Below are positions 29,171 through 37,680 of a DNA stretch of 64,000 nucleotides, piece after piece. A program made the position numbers and the translations under genes. How positions within the stretch are numbered: the first letter of the stretch is position 1; each line of letters starts with the position of its first letter. The notes under the pieces are model-generated. The model did no database searches. It saw only the letters and a program-made list of their open reading frames with translations, and was not told where the DNA came from. The DNA is taken from NCBI RefSeq assembly GCF_004135605.1, contig NZ_SDPT01000002.1, positions 496,001 to 560,000 on the forward strand, written 5' to 3'. Source of the DNA: Sphingomonas desiccabilis. Its GTDB lineage: Bacteria > Pseudomonadota > Alphaproteobacteria > Sphingomonadales > Sphingomonadaceae.

Positions 29171-29192
29171 GACTAACTTTCGACTAACTTTC
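29171..29192. repeat. 11-base tandem direct repeat
   Basis: GACTAACTTTC occurs twice without spacer, about 145 bases upstream of the nucleotidyltransferase start. It is AT-rich within GC-rich surroundings, so it could be a pair of regulator half-sites. Confidence 0.5.
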
Positions 29193-29336
29193 CGCGTTCG
29201 CAAGGGGGCGGCCGGAGGGGTCCGGCCGGCCTTGCGCGGCGTGCCGGATGTGCCGCCGTCCGGAACGCTTGTCCCGGCAGCCCGTTGTTTCCGTCCTGCC
29301 ACCCCCCGGCAGATCAGGGAAGGAAACCGCGTGCGC

Positions 29337-30125
29337 ATGACCGACACACCCCCGGTGCTGGATGCGTCCGCCTTCGATCCTCCGCCCAATTCGCAGGGCT
29401 TCTATACGGATTCGCTCCGGCTGCTGGGCGAATCGGGCGTGCCCTATCTGCTGTCGGGCACCTATGCGCTCAGCTGCCACACCGGCATCATCCGCCCGAC
29501 CAAGGACATGGACGTGTTCTGCAAGGCGGGCGATGCGCCGCGGCTGCTCGCCTGGTTCAAGCAGCACGGCTATGCAATCGAGGTCGAGGACGACCGCTGG
29601 ATCGGCAAGGTCTGGCAAGGCGAGCATTTCTTCGACGTGATCTACAACCTGTCCTCGGCCAGCATCCCGGTGACCGAGGACTGGTTCCGCGACACCTATG
29701 AGGTGGAGATCTACGGCAGCGTCGTGCCGGTGACGCCGCCGACCGAGTTCATCCTGTCCAAGCTCTTCATCCAGGACCGCTATCGCTATGACGGTGCCGA
29801 CGTGGCGCACGTCATCCTGAAGAAGCATGACGAGATCGACTGGAAGCGGCTGCTGGCGGCCATGGAGCTGCAGTGGGAAGTGCTGCTGATCCACCTGCTC
29901 AACTTCCGCTTCATCTATCCGACCGAGCGGGACTGCGTGCCGCGCTGGCTGTTCGACGAGCTGATCGACCGCGCCCGGCTCCAGGCGGACCTGCCGCCGG
30001 CGAACGTGAAGGTGTGCCGCGGCCGGCTGCTGAGCCCGCGCGACTATCTCGTCGACATTTGTGATTGGGGCTTCGCCGACGTGGTCGGCAAGGGACTTGA
30101 GGAGCAGCATGAGCGAAAAGCCTGA
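29337..30125 (+). CDS. Nucleotidyltransferase-fold protein
   Basis: 262 residues. The nucleotidyltransferase core is near residues 35-100: VPYLLSGTYALSCHTGIIRPTKDMDVF carries the G-S/G and D-x-D metal-binding pattern, followed by a third acidic position in HFFDVIY. The C-terminal half is helical (ILSKLFIQDRYRYDGADVAHV). The pattern is like AbiEii/DUF-type NTases that add nucleotides to RNA, protein or small molecules. ATG 29337 is used; GTG 29331 has better spacing to GGAAGGA. It overlaps the metallophosphoesterase by 17 bases, so the two are coupled and probably act together. Confidence 0.72.
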   Translation: MTDTPPVLDASAFDPPPNSQGFYTDSLRLLGESGVPYLLSGTYALSCHTGIIRPTKDMDVFCKAGDAPRLLAWFKQHGYAIEVEDDRWIGKVWQGEHFFDVIYNLSSASIPVTEDWFRDTYEVEIYGSVVPVTPPTEFILSKLFIQDRYRYDGADVAHVILKKHDEIDWKRLLAAMELQWEVLLIHLLNFRFIYPTERDCVPRWLFDELIDRARLQADLPPANVKVCRGRLLSPRDYLVDICDWGFADVVGKGLEEQHERKA

Positions 30126-30837
30126 GCGCATCGTCCTCGCCGCGACCGGCGACCTGCACGTCAACGACGCTGACGCCAACCGCTACCGCGACCTGTTTGC
30201 GGAGATCTCCGAAAAGGCCGACGTGCTGGCGCTGACAGGCGACCTCACGAACTTCGGCCGGACGCGCGAGGCCGAGAACCTGGCCGAGGACCTGCGCCAC
30301 TGCACGATCCCGGTAGTCGCCGTGCTCGGCAACCACGATTACGAATGCGGCCAGCCCGAAGAGGTGGTGCGCATCCTCCAGGGCGCGGGCGTGACGGTGC
30401 TCGACGAGCAGGCGGTGGAGATCGCCGGGGTCGGCTTTGCCGGGGTGAAGGGCTTTGTCGGCGGGTTCGATCGCGCCGAACTGGGCGCGTTCGGCGAAAA
30501 GGCGATCAAGGACATCGTCGATGAATCGCTGGGCGAGGCACGCAAGTTGGAAAACGCGCTGCGGACGCTGCGTACCGACCGGGCGGTGGCGCTGCTCCAT
30601 TATTCCCCGGTGGCGGCGACCGTTGAAGGCGAGCCCAAGGAGATCTGGCCGTTCCTCGGTTCCTCGCGCCTGGCCGATGCGGTCGACCGCTTCGACAACG
30701 TCCGGCTGGTGCTGCACGGCCATGCGCACCGCGGCAGCTATGAGGGGCGCACCCGGCGCGGCATCCCCGTCTACAACGTCGCGCAGTTCGTGCTGACCGA
30801 GCAGTTCGGCAAGCCGTACGTGCTGTACGAGGTCTAG
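30109..30837 (+). CDS. Calcineurin-like metallophosphoesterase
   Basis: 242 residues with the complete metallophosphoesterase motif set: GDLHVND (D-x-H), TGDLTNFG (GD), LGNHDYE (GNHD), LHYSP and LHGHAHRG (GHxH). Cytoplasmic; no signal peptide. Hydrolyses a phosphomonoester or phosphodiester with two metal ions; the substrate is unknown. GAGGAGC precedes ATG 30109, which lies inside the upstream nucleotidyltransferase gene. Coupling of a nucleotide-adding and a phosphoester-cleaving enzyme suggests opposing steps on one substrate. Confidence 0.85.
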   Translation: MSEKPERIVLAATGDLHVNDADANRYRDLFAEISEKADVLALTGDLTNFGRTREAENLAEDLRHCTIPVVAVLGNHDYECGQPEEVVRILQGAGVTVLDEQAVEIAGVGFAGVKGFVGGFDRAELGAFGEKAIKDIVDESLGEARKLENALRTLRTDRAVALLHYSPVAATVEGEPKEIWPFLGSSRLADAVDRFDNVRLVLHGHAHRGSYEGRTRRGIPVYNVAQFVLTEQFGKPYVLYEV

Positions 30838-30848
30838 CGGAGCGTCGC

Positions 30849-31589
30849 TTATCCGACCCGCGGGCCGGGCCGGCCCAGCCCCATGCGGGCGAGCTCGCGC
30901 TGGCGGTCGACGAACTGGTGCTTGAGGGCGCCGGCGACGTGCAGCAGCAGCAGCGCGAGCAGGATCCAGGCGCCGATGGCGTGGAAGGTCTCGATCCGCT
31001 CGTGCACTGCGCGCTGTTCCGGCACCCCTTCGGGCGTGCGGCCGAGTTCCTGGACCGGGCCGATCATCGGCAGCGGGAACAGGCCCCAGATCTCGGTCGG
31101 GCCGCGCTTGCGCGGGGGTTGGCCGCCGCCCTTGCCCTCGCCGGCAGGGCCGCCGCGTGAGCTCGTGTCGGGCTTGAGCGTGGGTGCGGGGGGCGGGCCC
31201 GGCGGGTTTTCGGCAGCCCAGGCCGCGCCCGCCGAATCGGCCGGCGGATTGGCCGAGATCATCGCCCAGCCGGAGAAGGGCATCAGCAGCATGGCGGCGT
31301 AGAGCAGGAGATGGACAGCGTTGGCGAGCCGCTTCTCCCACCGCGCCATGGGCAGGAAAGGCGGCGGGCGGTGGGTGAGCCGCCACCCGACCAGGACGAC
31401 CGTCAGCACCAGGATGGTGATCCCCGACGAGACATGGAAGGCGAAGAAGCCGCGGGGCAGCACCGGACGCAGCAGACCGGAGGTGAGATTGTAGAGGATC
31501 AGCGCGGCGATCGCCCAGTGCAGCGCGATCGCGACATTGGCGTAGCGCAGCCGCCGGCGCGCCATCCTGTCGTAGGTGTCGACCCCCAT
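30849..31589 (-). CDS. Cytochrome b561 family protein
   Basis: 246 residues, four membrane helices and the paired haem-ligand histidines of prokaryotic b561 (ALHWAIAAL, FFAFHVSSG, ANAVHLLLYAAM, LLLLHVAGALKHQF). Such proteins pass electrons from quinol or superoxide in the inner membrane. Unusually, about 60 residues rich in Pro and Gly (near 117-180) are inserted between helices three and four. It follows the sulfur genes in the same direction and may share their transcript. Confidence 0.83.
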   Translation of the reverse strand: MGVDTYDRMARRRLRYANVAIALHWAIAALILYNLTSGLLRPVLPRGFFAFHVSSGITILVLTVVLVGWRLTHRPPPFLPMARWEKRLANAVHLLLYAAMLLMPFSGWAMISANPPADSAGAAWAAENPPGPPPAPTLKPDTSSRGGPAGEGKGGGQPPRKRGPTEIWGLFPLPMIGPVQELGRTPEGVPEQRAVHERIETFHAIGAWILLALLLLHVAGALKHQFVDRQRELARMGLGRPGPRVG

Positions 31590-31659
31590 GCGGACCCACT
31601 CCTCTAAACCTGCGTTAACCTGTCCCTCGGCGGCGGCCGGGTCAAGCGCTCGAACGCGG

Positions 31660-32451
31660 TCAGGCGAGCAAGCGCAGCCCGGTGACCACCAGCACCAGGG
31701 CGAGGGTGGGGCGAAGGACGCGGTCGGAGGCGCGGGAGGCGAACAGCGAGCCGGCGATGATGCCCGGGATCGAGCCCACCAGCAGCCCGCCGAGCAGGGG
31801 CGCGTCGACGTTGCCGAGCGAGAGATGGCCCAACCCCGCGACCAGGGTCAGCGGGACGGCGTGGACGATGTCGGTCGCCACCAGCTTTCGCGTGGTGAGG
31901 CGCAGCGGATAGAGCGCGAAGAGGATGACGGCGCCGAGCGCCCCGGCGCCCACCGAGGTGAGCGTCACCATCACCCCCAGCAACGCCCCCGCGAGCACCG
32001 TCAGCGGCGCCTGGAAGTGGTGGAAGCGGGCGGCGGATCGAGCCCGGAAGCGGATCGCCGCCAGTTGCAGCCGCGGGCGCAGCAGCGTCGCAACTGCCGT
32101 CAGCAGCAGCACCACGCCCAGCGCGTGCAGGATCAGCCCGCCCTTGATCGCATGGGTTTCGGTATGCGCGAGCACCCACAGGGTGAGCCCGGCGGCGGGA
32201 AGGCTGCCGAGGCACAGCCGGCGCACGACCTGGAAGTCCGGGCCGCCGTCGGTGCCGCGATGGCGATGATGGATGAAGCCACCGACCGACTTGGTGATCG
32301 CGGCGAACCAGAGGTCCGTGCCGACCGCGGTGATCGGTGCCACCCCGAGCAGCAGGATCAGGATGGGTGCCATCAGCGATCCGCCGCCCACGCCCGTCAT
32401 GCCGACGAGCAGGCCGACACCCAGGCCGGCGATCACATTGTACAGGTCCAT
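31660..32451 (-). CDS. TauE/SafE (TSUP) family permease
   Basis: 263 residues with eight or so membrane helices in two related halves; motifs GLLVGMTGVGGGSLMAPILI and GALLGVMVTLTSVGAGALG are the repeated TSUP signature. Members export or import sulfite, sulfonates, thiosulfate or similar sulfur compounds. Location 18 bases after cysQ and in the sulfate activation operon supports a sulfur-compound substrate such as sulfite or sulfate. Direction is not predictable. Confidence 0.87.
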   Translation of the reverse strand: MDLYNVIAGLGVGLLVGMTGVGGGSLMAPILILLLGVAPITAVGTDLWFAAITKSVGGFIHHRHRGTDGGPDFQVVRRLCLGSLPAAGLTLWVLAHTETHAIKGGLILHALGVVLLLTAVATLLRPRLQLAAIRFRARSAARFHHFQAPLTVLAGALLGVMVTLTSVGAGALGAVILFALYPLRLTTRKLVATDIVHAVPLTLVAGLGHLSLGNVDAPLLGGLLVGSIPGIIAGSLFASRASDRVLRPTLALVLVVTGLRLLA

Positions 32452-32469
32452 CGCCCCCCGCTGCGACGG

Positions 32470-33219
32470 CTAGGCCGGCCGCTCGGCGACCAGCGCGAGC
32501 AGGCGGGGCGCGGCTTCCGGCCGGCAGATCAGCAGGTCGGGGAGGTACGGGTTGGCGCGGTTGTAGACGAGCGGCTGGCCGTCGATGCGGCTGACGTGCA
32601 GCCCGGCCGCGGCGGCCACGGCGACCGGTGCGCAATTGTCCCATTCATATTGGCCGCCGGTGTGGAGGTAGATGTCGGCCTCTCCGCGGACGACCGCCAT
32701 CGCCTTCGCTCCGGCCGATCCCATCGCCACCAGCTCGGCACCGATCGCCTGGGCGACCGCGACCGCCTGTTCGGCCGGACGGCTGCGGCTCACCAACATC
32801 CGGGGCGCGCCGCCGTGCGGCGGTGGGAGGAGGGGCGGCGTGTCCGACGCCAACGTCGCGCCGAGCGCCGGCAGCGCAACGGCGCCTGCCGCGGCCCGGC
32901 CGCCGACCGACAGCGCCACATGCACCGCCCAGTCGCTGCGGCCCTCGCTAAATTCGCGGGTCCCGTCGAGCGGATCGACGATCCACACGCGCTCGGCCGA
33001 GAGCCGCGTGGCGTCGTCCTGCTCCTCTTCGGAAAGGACCGCGTCGTCCGGGCGCACTTGCGCCAGCGCCTCCAGGATGAAGCGGTTGGCGACGGAATCC
33101 CCCGCCTTGCCCAGCGCCTTGCCCGCGAACAGGGAGGAGCCGCGGATTTCCATCAGCAGCCGGCCAGCGCTCTCGGCGATGCGGCGGGCGAGGGCGGCGT
33201 CCTCCGCCAGCGTCGTCAC
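32470..33219 (-). CDS. cysQ: 3'(2'),5'-bisphosphate nucleotidase
   Basis: 249 residues, inositol-monophosphatase superfamily. Hydrolyses PAP (3'-phosphoadenosine 5'-phosphate) to AMP, removing the inhibitory by-product of PAPS-dependent reactions. Metal-site motifs: SEEEQDD, the family signature [12 protein letters not shown], and the C-terminal [19 protein letters not shown] (WD). Slightly shorter than many CysQ proteins. It overlaps the end of cysNC by four bases, so the enzyme making PAPS and the enzyme clearing PAP are coupled. Confidence 0.9.
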   Translation of the reverse strand: MTTLAEDAALARRIAESAGRLLMEIRGSSLFAGKALGKAGDSVANRFILEALAQVRPDDAVLSEEEQDDATRLSAERVWIVDPLDGTREFSEGRSDWAVHVALSVGGRAAAGAVALPALGATLASDTPPLLPPPHGGAPRMLVSRSRPAEQAVAVAQAIGAELVAMGSAGAKAMAVVRGEADIYLHTGGQYEWDNCAPVAVAAAAGLHVSRIDGQPLVYNRANPYLPDLLICRPEAAPRLLALVAERPA

Positions 33220-35135
33220 GCCGCGGTGCCGAGCAGCTGGGCGACGATCCGTTCGGCGGCGGCCTCCGGCGTTTCCCGCGTGGTGTCGACGTGGATATCC
33301 GGCGCCTCGGGCGGCTCATAGGGGCTGTCGATGCCGGTGAAGTTCTTGAGCTCGCCAGCGCGCGCCTTGCGGTAGAGGCCCTTCACGTCGCGGGCCTCGG
33401 CCACTTCCAGCGGGGTGTCGATGAACACCTCGACGAACTCGCCCTCGGGCAACATGCCGCGCACCAGCTCGCGTTCCGCGCGGAAGGGCGAGATGAAGGC
33501 GGTGAGCACGATCAGGCCGGCGTCGGCCATCAGCTTGGCGACCTCGCCCACGCGGCGGACGTTCTCGACGCGGTCCGCATCGGTGAAGCCCAGGTCCTTG
33601 TTGAGCCCGTGGCGGATGTTGTCGCCGTCGAGCAGGAAGCTGTGCTTGCCGAGCGCGTGCAGCCGCTTTTCGACCAGGTTGGCGATGGTGGACTTGCCCG
33701 ATCCGGAGAGGCCCGTGAACCACAGCACCTTGGGTGCCTGATGCTTCTGGGCGGCGTGCGCGTCGCGGGTGATCTCGACCGCCTGCCAATGCACGTTCTG
33801 GCTGCGGCGGAGCGCGAACTGCAGCATGCCGGCGGCGACGGTCGCATTCGTGAGCTTGTCGATCAGGATGAAGCCGCCGAGGTCGCGGCTGTCGGCGTAC
33901 GGCTCGAACGCGATGCCGCGGTCGGTATAGACCTCCGCCACGCCGATGTCGTTGAGGCCCAGCGTCTTCACCGAAAGCTCGGCCATGGTGTTCACGTCGA
34001 CGGCATATTTGGGCGGTTGCACCGTCGCGCTTACGGTGCGGGTGCCGATCTTCATCCAATAGCCGCGGCCGGGGAGCAGATCCTCCGCATCCATCCACAC
34101 GATCGTGGCCTGGAACTGGTCGGCGACCTGCGGCGGCGCGTCGGCGGCCACCAGCACGTCCCCGCGCGAGCAGTCGATCTCGTCGGCGAGCGTCAGGGTG
34201 ACGGACTGGCCGGCGCCGGCCTCGTCCAGGTCGCCGTCCATGGTGACGATTCGGGCGATGGTGGAGGTGCGGCCCGATGGCAGCACGCGCACCGCGTCGC
34301 CCGGCTTCACCGTGCCACTGGCGATCAGGCCGGCGAACCCACGAAAGTCGAGGTTGGGGCGGTTGACCCACTGCACCGGCATGCGGAACGGCCGGCGGCG
34401 GTCGCTCGCGAGGTCCACGTCCACCGTCTCGAGATGCTCGATCAGCGTCGGCCCGTCGTACCAGGGCGTCTGTTCCGAACGGCTGGCGATGTTGTCGCCG
34501 CCCAGGCCGGAGATCGGGATGGCGGTGAAATCCTCGATCCCGATCGACTCCGCGAACGCGCGATAGTCGGCGACGATCTCCGCGAACCGGTCGGCGTCAT
34601 AGCCCACCAGGTCCATCTTGTTCACCGCGAGCACGATGTGGCGGATGCCGATCAGGTGCGCGAGATAGCTGTGGCGGCGGGTCTGGGTCAGCACGCCCTT
34701 GCGCCCGTCGATCAGGATCACCGCCAGATCGGCCGTGGACGCGCCGGTGACCATGTTGCGCGTGTACTGCTCGTGGCCCGGCGTGTCGGCGACGATGAAC
34801 TTTCGCTTCTCGGTCGCGAAGAAGCGGTAGGCGACGTCGATGGTGATGCCCTGCTCGCGCTCGGCGGCGAGGCCGTCGACCAGCAGGGCGAAGTCGATGT
34901 TCTGGCCCTGGGTCCCGATGCGGCGGCTGTCGTTCTCCAGCGCCGCGAGCTGATCCTCGAAGATCATCTTCGAATCGTACAGGAGCCGGCCGATCAGCGT
35001 CGACTTGCCGTCGTCCACCGAACCGCAGGTGATGAAGCGCAGCAGCGTCTTGTTCTGGTGCGCCTCCAGATAAGCATCGATGTCCTCGGCGATGAGGGCG
35101 TCGGTCTTGTAGATCGGTTCGTCGAGCACGGACAT
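33216..35135 (-). CDS. cysNC: Sulfate adenylyltransferase subunit 1 / APS kinase fusion
   Basis: 639 residues. Residues 1 to about 440 are CysN, an EF-Tu-like GTPase ([30 protein letters not shown]) that drives ATP sulfurylase; residues about 450-639 are APS kinase CysC ([29 protein letters not shown]). The product makes APS and then PAPS, as in NodQ. Start ATG 35135 follows GAGGTCC. The fused kinase means PAPS, not only APS, is the intended product. A repeat element separates it from cysD. Confidence 0.95.
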   Translation of the reverse strand: MSVLDEPIYKTDALIAEDIDAYLEAHQNKTLLRFITCGSVDDGKSTLIGRLLYDSKMIFEDQLAALENDSRRIGTQGQNIDFALLVDGLAAEREQGITIDVAYRFFATEKRKFIVADTPGHEQYTRNMVTGASTADLAVILIDGRKGVLTQTRRHSYLAHLIGIRHIVLAVNKMDLVGYDADRFAEIVADYRAFAESIGIEDFTAIPISGLGGDNIASRSEQTPWYDGPTLIEHLETVDVDLASDRRRPFRMPVQWVNRPNLDFRGFAGLIASGTVKPGDAVRVLPSGRTSTIARIVTMDGDLDEAGAGQSVTLTLADEIDCSRGDVLVAADAPPQVADQFQATIVWMDAEDLLPGRGYWMKIGTRTVSATVQPPKYAVDVNTMAELSVKTLGLNDIGVAEVYTDRGIAFEPYADSRDLGGFILIDKLTNATVAAGMLQFALRRSQNVHWQAVEITRDAHAAQKHQAPKVLWFTGLSGSGKSTIANLVEKRLHALGKHSFLLDGDNIRHGLNKDLGFTDADRVENVRRVGEVAKLMADAGLIVLTAFISPFRAERELVRGMLPEGEFVEVFIDTPLEVAEARDVKGLYRKARAGELKNFTGIDSPYEPPEAPDIHVDTTRETPEAAAERIVAQLLGTAA

Positions 35136-35149
35136 CAGCGGACCTCGTC

Positions 35150-35236
35150 GTGCTGAACGGGGTTCAGCGTCCACGGCGCCGAAAGGAGCGCCGGTGCGTG
35201 GGGGTGGATGGACCCTGCAACAAGTTCAGGGCGACG
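35150..35236. repeat. Palindromic intergenic repeat, family C
   Basis: Two hairpins, GCTGAACGGGGTTCAGC (35152-35168) and CCCTGCAACAAGTTCAGGG (35213-35231), about 45 bases apart. The CCCTG...AAC/GTT...CAGGG form is a common sphingomonad intergenic element. It lies inside the cysD-cysNC operon, where it may affect mRNA stability or read-through. Confidence 0.65.
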
Positions 35237-35259
35237 GGAGAGAAGGGAGGCGGGTCGCA

Positions 35260-36195
35260 TCAGAAATAGCCCTCCTGCTTCTTCTTCTCCATGCCGGCGC
35301 CGCCTTCGTCCTTGTCGATGGCGCGGCCCTGGCGTTCGGAGGTGGTGGTGAGCAGCATTTCCTGGATGACTTCCGACAGGGTCGCTGCCTCGCTCTCCAC
35401 CGCGCCGGTAAGCGGGTAGCAGCCGAGCGTGCGGAACCGGACGGAGCGTTGGACGGGGGTCTCGCCCGGCCGCAGCGGAAAGCGTTCGTCGTCCACCATC
35501 AGCAGCAGCCCGTCGCGCTCCACGGTGGGCCGGGGGGCGGCGAAGTAGAGCGGCACGATCTCGATCCCCTCGGCGAGGATGTACTGCCAGATGTCCAGCT
35601 CGGTCCAGTTGGAGAGTGGGAAGACGCGGATCGATTCCCCCTTTGCCTTGCGCGCGTTGTAGAGCCGCCAGAGTTCGGGCCGCTGCGCCTTGGGGTCCCA
35701 GCGGTGGCTCGCCGAGCGGAAGCTGAACACGCGTTCCTTGGCGCGGCTCTTCTCCTCGTCCCGGCGGGCGCCGCCGAACGCCGCGTCGAAGCCATATTTG
35801 TCGAGCGCCTGCTTCAGCCCCTCGGTCTTCCAAAGATCGGTGTGCAGGCTGCCGTGGTCGAACGGATTGATCCCGCGCGCCATCGCGTCCGGATTGTGGT
35901 GGACCAGCAACTCCATGCCGGCATCCGCCGCGGCCTTGTCACGCAGGTCGTACATCGCCCGGAACTTCCAGGTCGTGTCGACATGGAGCAGCGGGAACGG
36001 CGGCGGCGCCGGGAAGAACGCCTTCTTGGCGAGGTGGAGCATGACGGCCGAATCCTTGCCCACCGAATAGAGCATCACCGGCCGCTCTGCCTCTGCCACC
36101 ACTTCGCGCAGGATATGGATGCTCTCCGCCTCCAGCCGCTGGAGGTGCGTGAGGCTGGACCCGGACGGCCGGCGAGTGGACGAAGACGCGTTCAT
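35260..36195 (-). CDS. cysD: Sulfate adenylyltransferase subunit 2
   Basis: 311 residues, PAPS-reductase-fold ATP pyrophosphatase. With CysN it forms APS from ATP and sulfate. The PP-loop is [48 protein letters not shown] and [12 protein letters not shown] follow, and the C-terminal [21 protein letters not shown] is the usual CysD tail. Start at M 36195 begins the family sequence; the frame is open 51 bases further up. First gene of the operon. Confidence 0.95.
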   Translation of the reverse strand: MNASSSTRRPSGSSLTHLQRLEAESIHILREVVAEAERPVMLYSVGKDSAVMLHLAKKAFFPAPPPFPLLHVDTTWKFRAMYDLRDKAAADAGMELLVHHNPDAMARGINPFDHGSLHTDLWKTEGLKQALDKYGFDAAFGGARRDEEKSRAKERVFSFRSASHRWDPKAQRPELWRLYNARKAKGESIRVFPLSNWTELDIWQYILAEGIEIVPLYFAAPRPTVERDGLLLMVDDERFPLRPGETPVQRSVRFRTLGCYPLTGAVESEAATLSEVIQEMLLTTTSERQGRAIDKDEGGAGMEKKKQEGYF

Positions 36196-36639
36196 GGCCC
36201 GGAGTTGGCAGAACGTTCCGTGGCGTACAATGGCGAATTGGCCCATTTACTCGGTCCGTCCCGGAGAGATCTTGGGCGGGTAGAAGCGGAACTTTAGGAG
36301 GGTCGGTGAAGCGGCCGAAACCGCAAACGATAACTTCGCAGGGCGATAGAGATGCTTTGATCGGAGGATCCCTTGCCGCGTCCGGCTGGCATGCCGGGCA
36401 TGCGAGTCTCGATGGGTAATTGGGGCCTTTCAGGCGGGTGCCGCGATGAACGAGCCCAGGCGCCGGCGCGGCGGGGCGAGAGTTCGCGTCCTCCTGGAGT
36501 GGCTTCGCAAGAGCAGCGTCCGCTGTCGGCCGGATGGTCTTGGGACGCTTTTTCTCCGGCGTCGGCAGGGCCGCGTCCGCGGACGAGGGACAATGGGCGT
36601 GCTACCGGACAAGCTCGAAGCGGGGCATCCGCCGTTCCC
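36196..36639. other. Intergenic stretch between cysD and the GH5 gene
   Basis: 444 bases without a convincing gene. It must hold the cysD promoter (minus strand) and the 3' end of the GH5 transcript. A 93-residue open frame starting at 36446 is Arg-rich with no motif and no ribosome site. I see no clear hairpin terminator. Confidence 0.5.
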
Positions 36640-37680
36640 TCAGGACGCGTCGGAAGGTGCCAGATGCTGGCGCAGCACCCGCATCTGCGGCCGCTCGCCG
36701 CCCGTGCGGCTCGGCTGCACGCTGTAGTCGTAGCTGGCCGGCCACCAAGGCCCTGCCGCCCAATAGGTCCAGCCGGACCAGACATCCCCGTTTCGGTCCA
36801 GGAAGGCGAGCATCCGCTCGAGCGTTGCGAGGCAGCGTGCGTCGCTGCCGGCGCCGAATTCGGCAAGGAAGCCGCGCGCCCGTACCGAGCGCAGCCAGGC
36901 GGTCGCAGCGCGGAGGCGGTCGACGCCGGTGTCCGGGCCGCCGCACCCGGGGTGGGTGCCCGAGGAGTCGCTGTCGAGATACTGGTGCATCTCGAACGCG
37001 AAGTTGCCGCCAGGATCGTGGAAGCCGGCAAAGGCATCCGCATTGGAGCCGCCGCCGCCGATGCGTGTCCAGCTGTGGGCTCCGGTCCATTTCGCGCCGG
37101 GCACGAGGATCAGGTTGCGCGCACCGGTGGCGCGGATCGCCGTCACCACGCGATCCACGATCCTGCGCCAGTCCTCCGGGACGATGCCGGCGGGTTCGTT
37201 CATCAGCCCGAAGACGACGGGCCTGCCCCGATAGCGAAGCGCGAGGCGCCTCCACAGATCGACCAGCCCATCGGCGACTGCCGGCTCCGTCACTTTGCGG
37301 CCGGCGTATTTGCCATAGTTGTGCACGTCCAGGATCACGGCCAGGCCCAGGGCGCGCGCACTGCCGACGACGGAGTCGAGGCGTCTGACTTCCTCGGTGG
37401 AAAGCGCACCGGAAAGCCCGGGCTGCACGCGCTCCCACCGGAACGGCACGCGCACGATGTTCACGCCCGCACGAGCGAACGCCGCCAAATCGGAGTCGCG
37501 CGGGTAGATATAGTCCTTGCCGTGGACGCCAGGGCGCCTGGCCGGCTTGAACTCGCCGCCAGCGATGTTGACGCCGGTCAGTTGGGGGCGGCGCTGGGTG
37601 GCGGCCAGGGAAGGGACGGCCGTGTTCAGCAGCAGCGCCGCAAGAAGCAGGAGCGCGGCCGCGCGAATGCCAGCGATCAC
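36640..37680 (-). CDS. Secreted GH5 family glycoside hydrolase
   Basis: 346 residues. Signal peptide (AALLLLAALLLNTAVPSLAA, residues 8-27), then a (beta/alpha)8 barrel: VNIVRVPFRWERVQP (73-87), ILDVHNYGKY (116-125), acid/base Glu162 in GLMNEPAG, FEMHQYLD (229-236), nucleophile Glu274 in FLAEFG, and WTYWAAGPWW. Family 5 enzymes cut beta-1,4 glucan, mannan and related polymers. It overlaps the kinase-like gene by four bases; in polysaccharide operons such periplasmic hydrolases trim or release the polymer. Confidence 0.88.
   Translation of the reverse strand: MIAGIRAAALLLLAALLLNTAVPSLAATQRRPQLTGVNIAGGEFKPARRPGVHGKDYIYPRDSDLAAFARAGVNIVRVPFRWERVQPGLSGALSTEEVRRLDSVVGSARALGLAVILDVHNYGKYAGRKVTEPAVADGLVDLWRRLALRYRGRPVVFGLMNEPAGIVPEDWRRIVDRVVTAIRATGARNLILVPGAKWTGAHSWTRIGGGGSNADAFAGFHDPGGNFAFEMHQYLDSDSSGTHPGCGGPDTGVDRLRAATAWLRSVRARGFLAEFGAGSDARCLATLERMLAFLDRNGDVWSGWTYWAAGPWWPASYDYSVQPSRTGGERPQMRVLRQHLAPSDAS

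Larger units (their letters stand above)
27896..29336. other. Gene-poor 1.4 kb stretch
   Basis: No convincing gene except a possible 64-residue protein at 28402. Open frames on both strands are Arg/Pro-rich and overlap without conserved motifs, as expected of GC-rich non-coding DNA. It holds a family-B half-repeat (28051-28080), an 11-base tandem repeat (29171-29192) and otherwise nothing I recognise. It may be eroded coding sequence. Confidence 0.5.

Noticed and set aside
36446..36727. 93-residue frame between cysD and GH5
   Set aside because: Arg-rich, no ribosome site, overlaps the GH5 3' end on the other strand.
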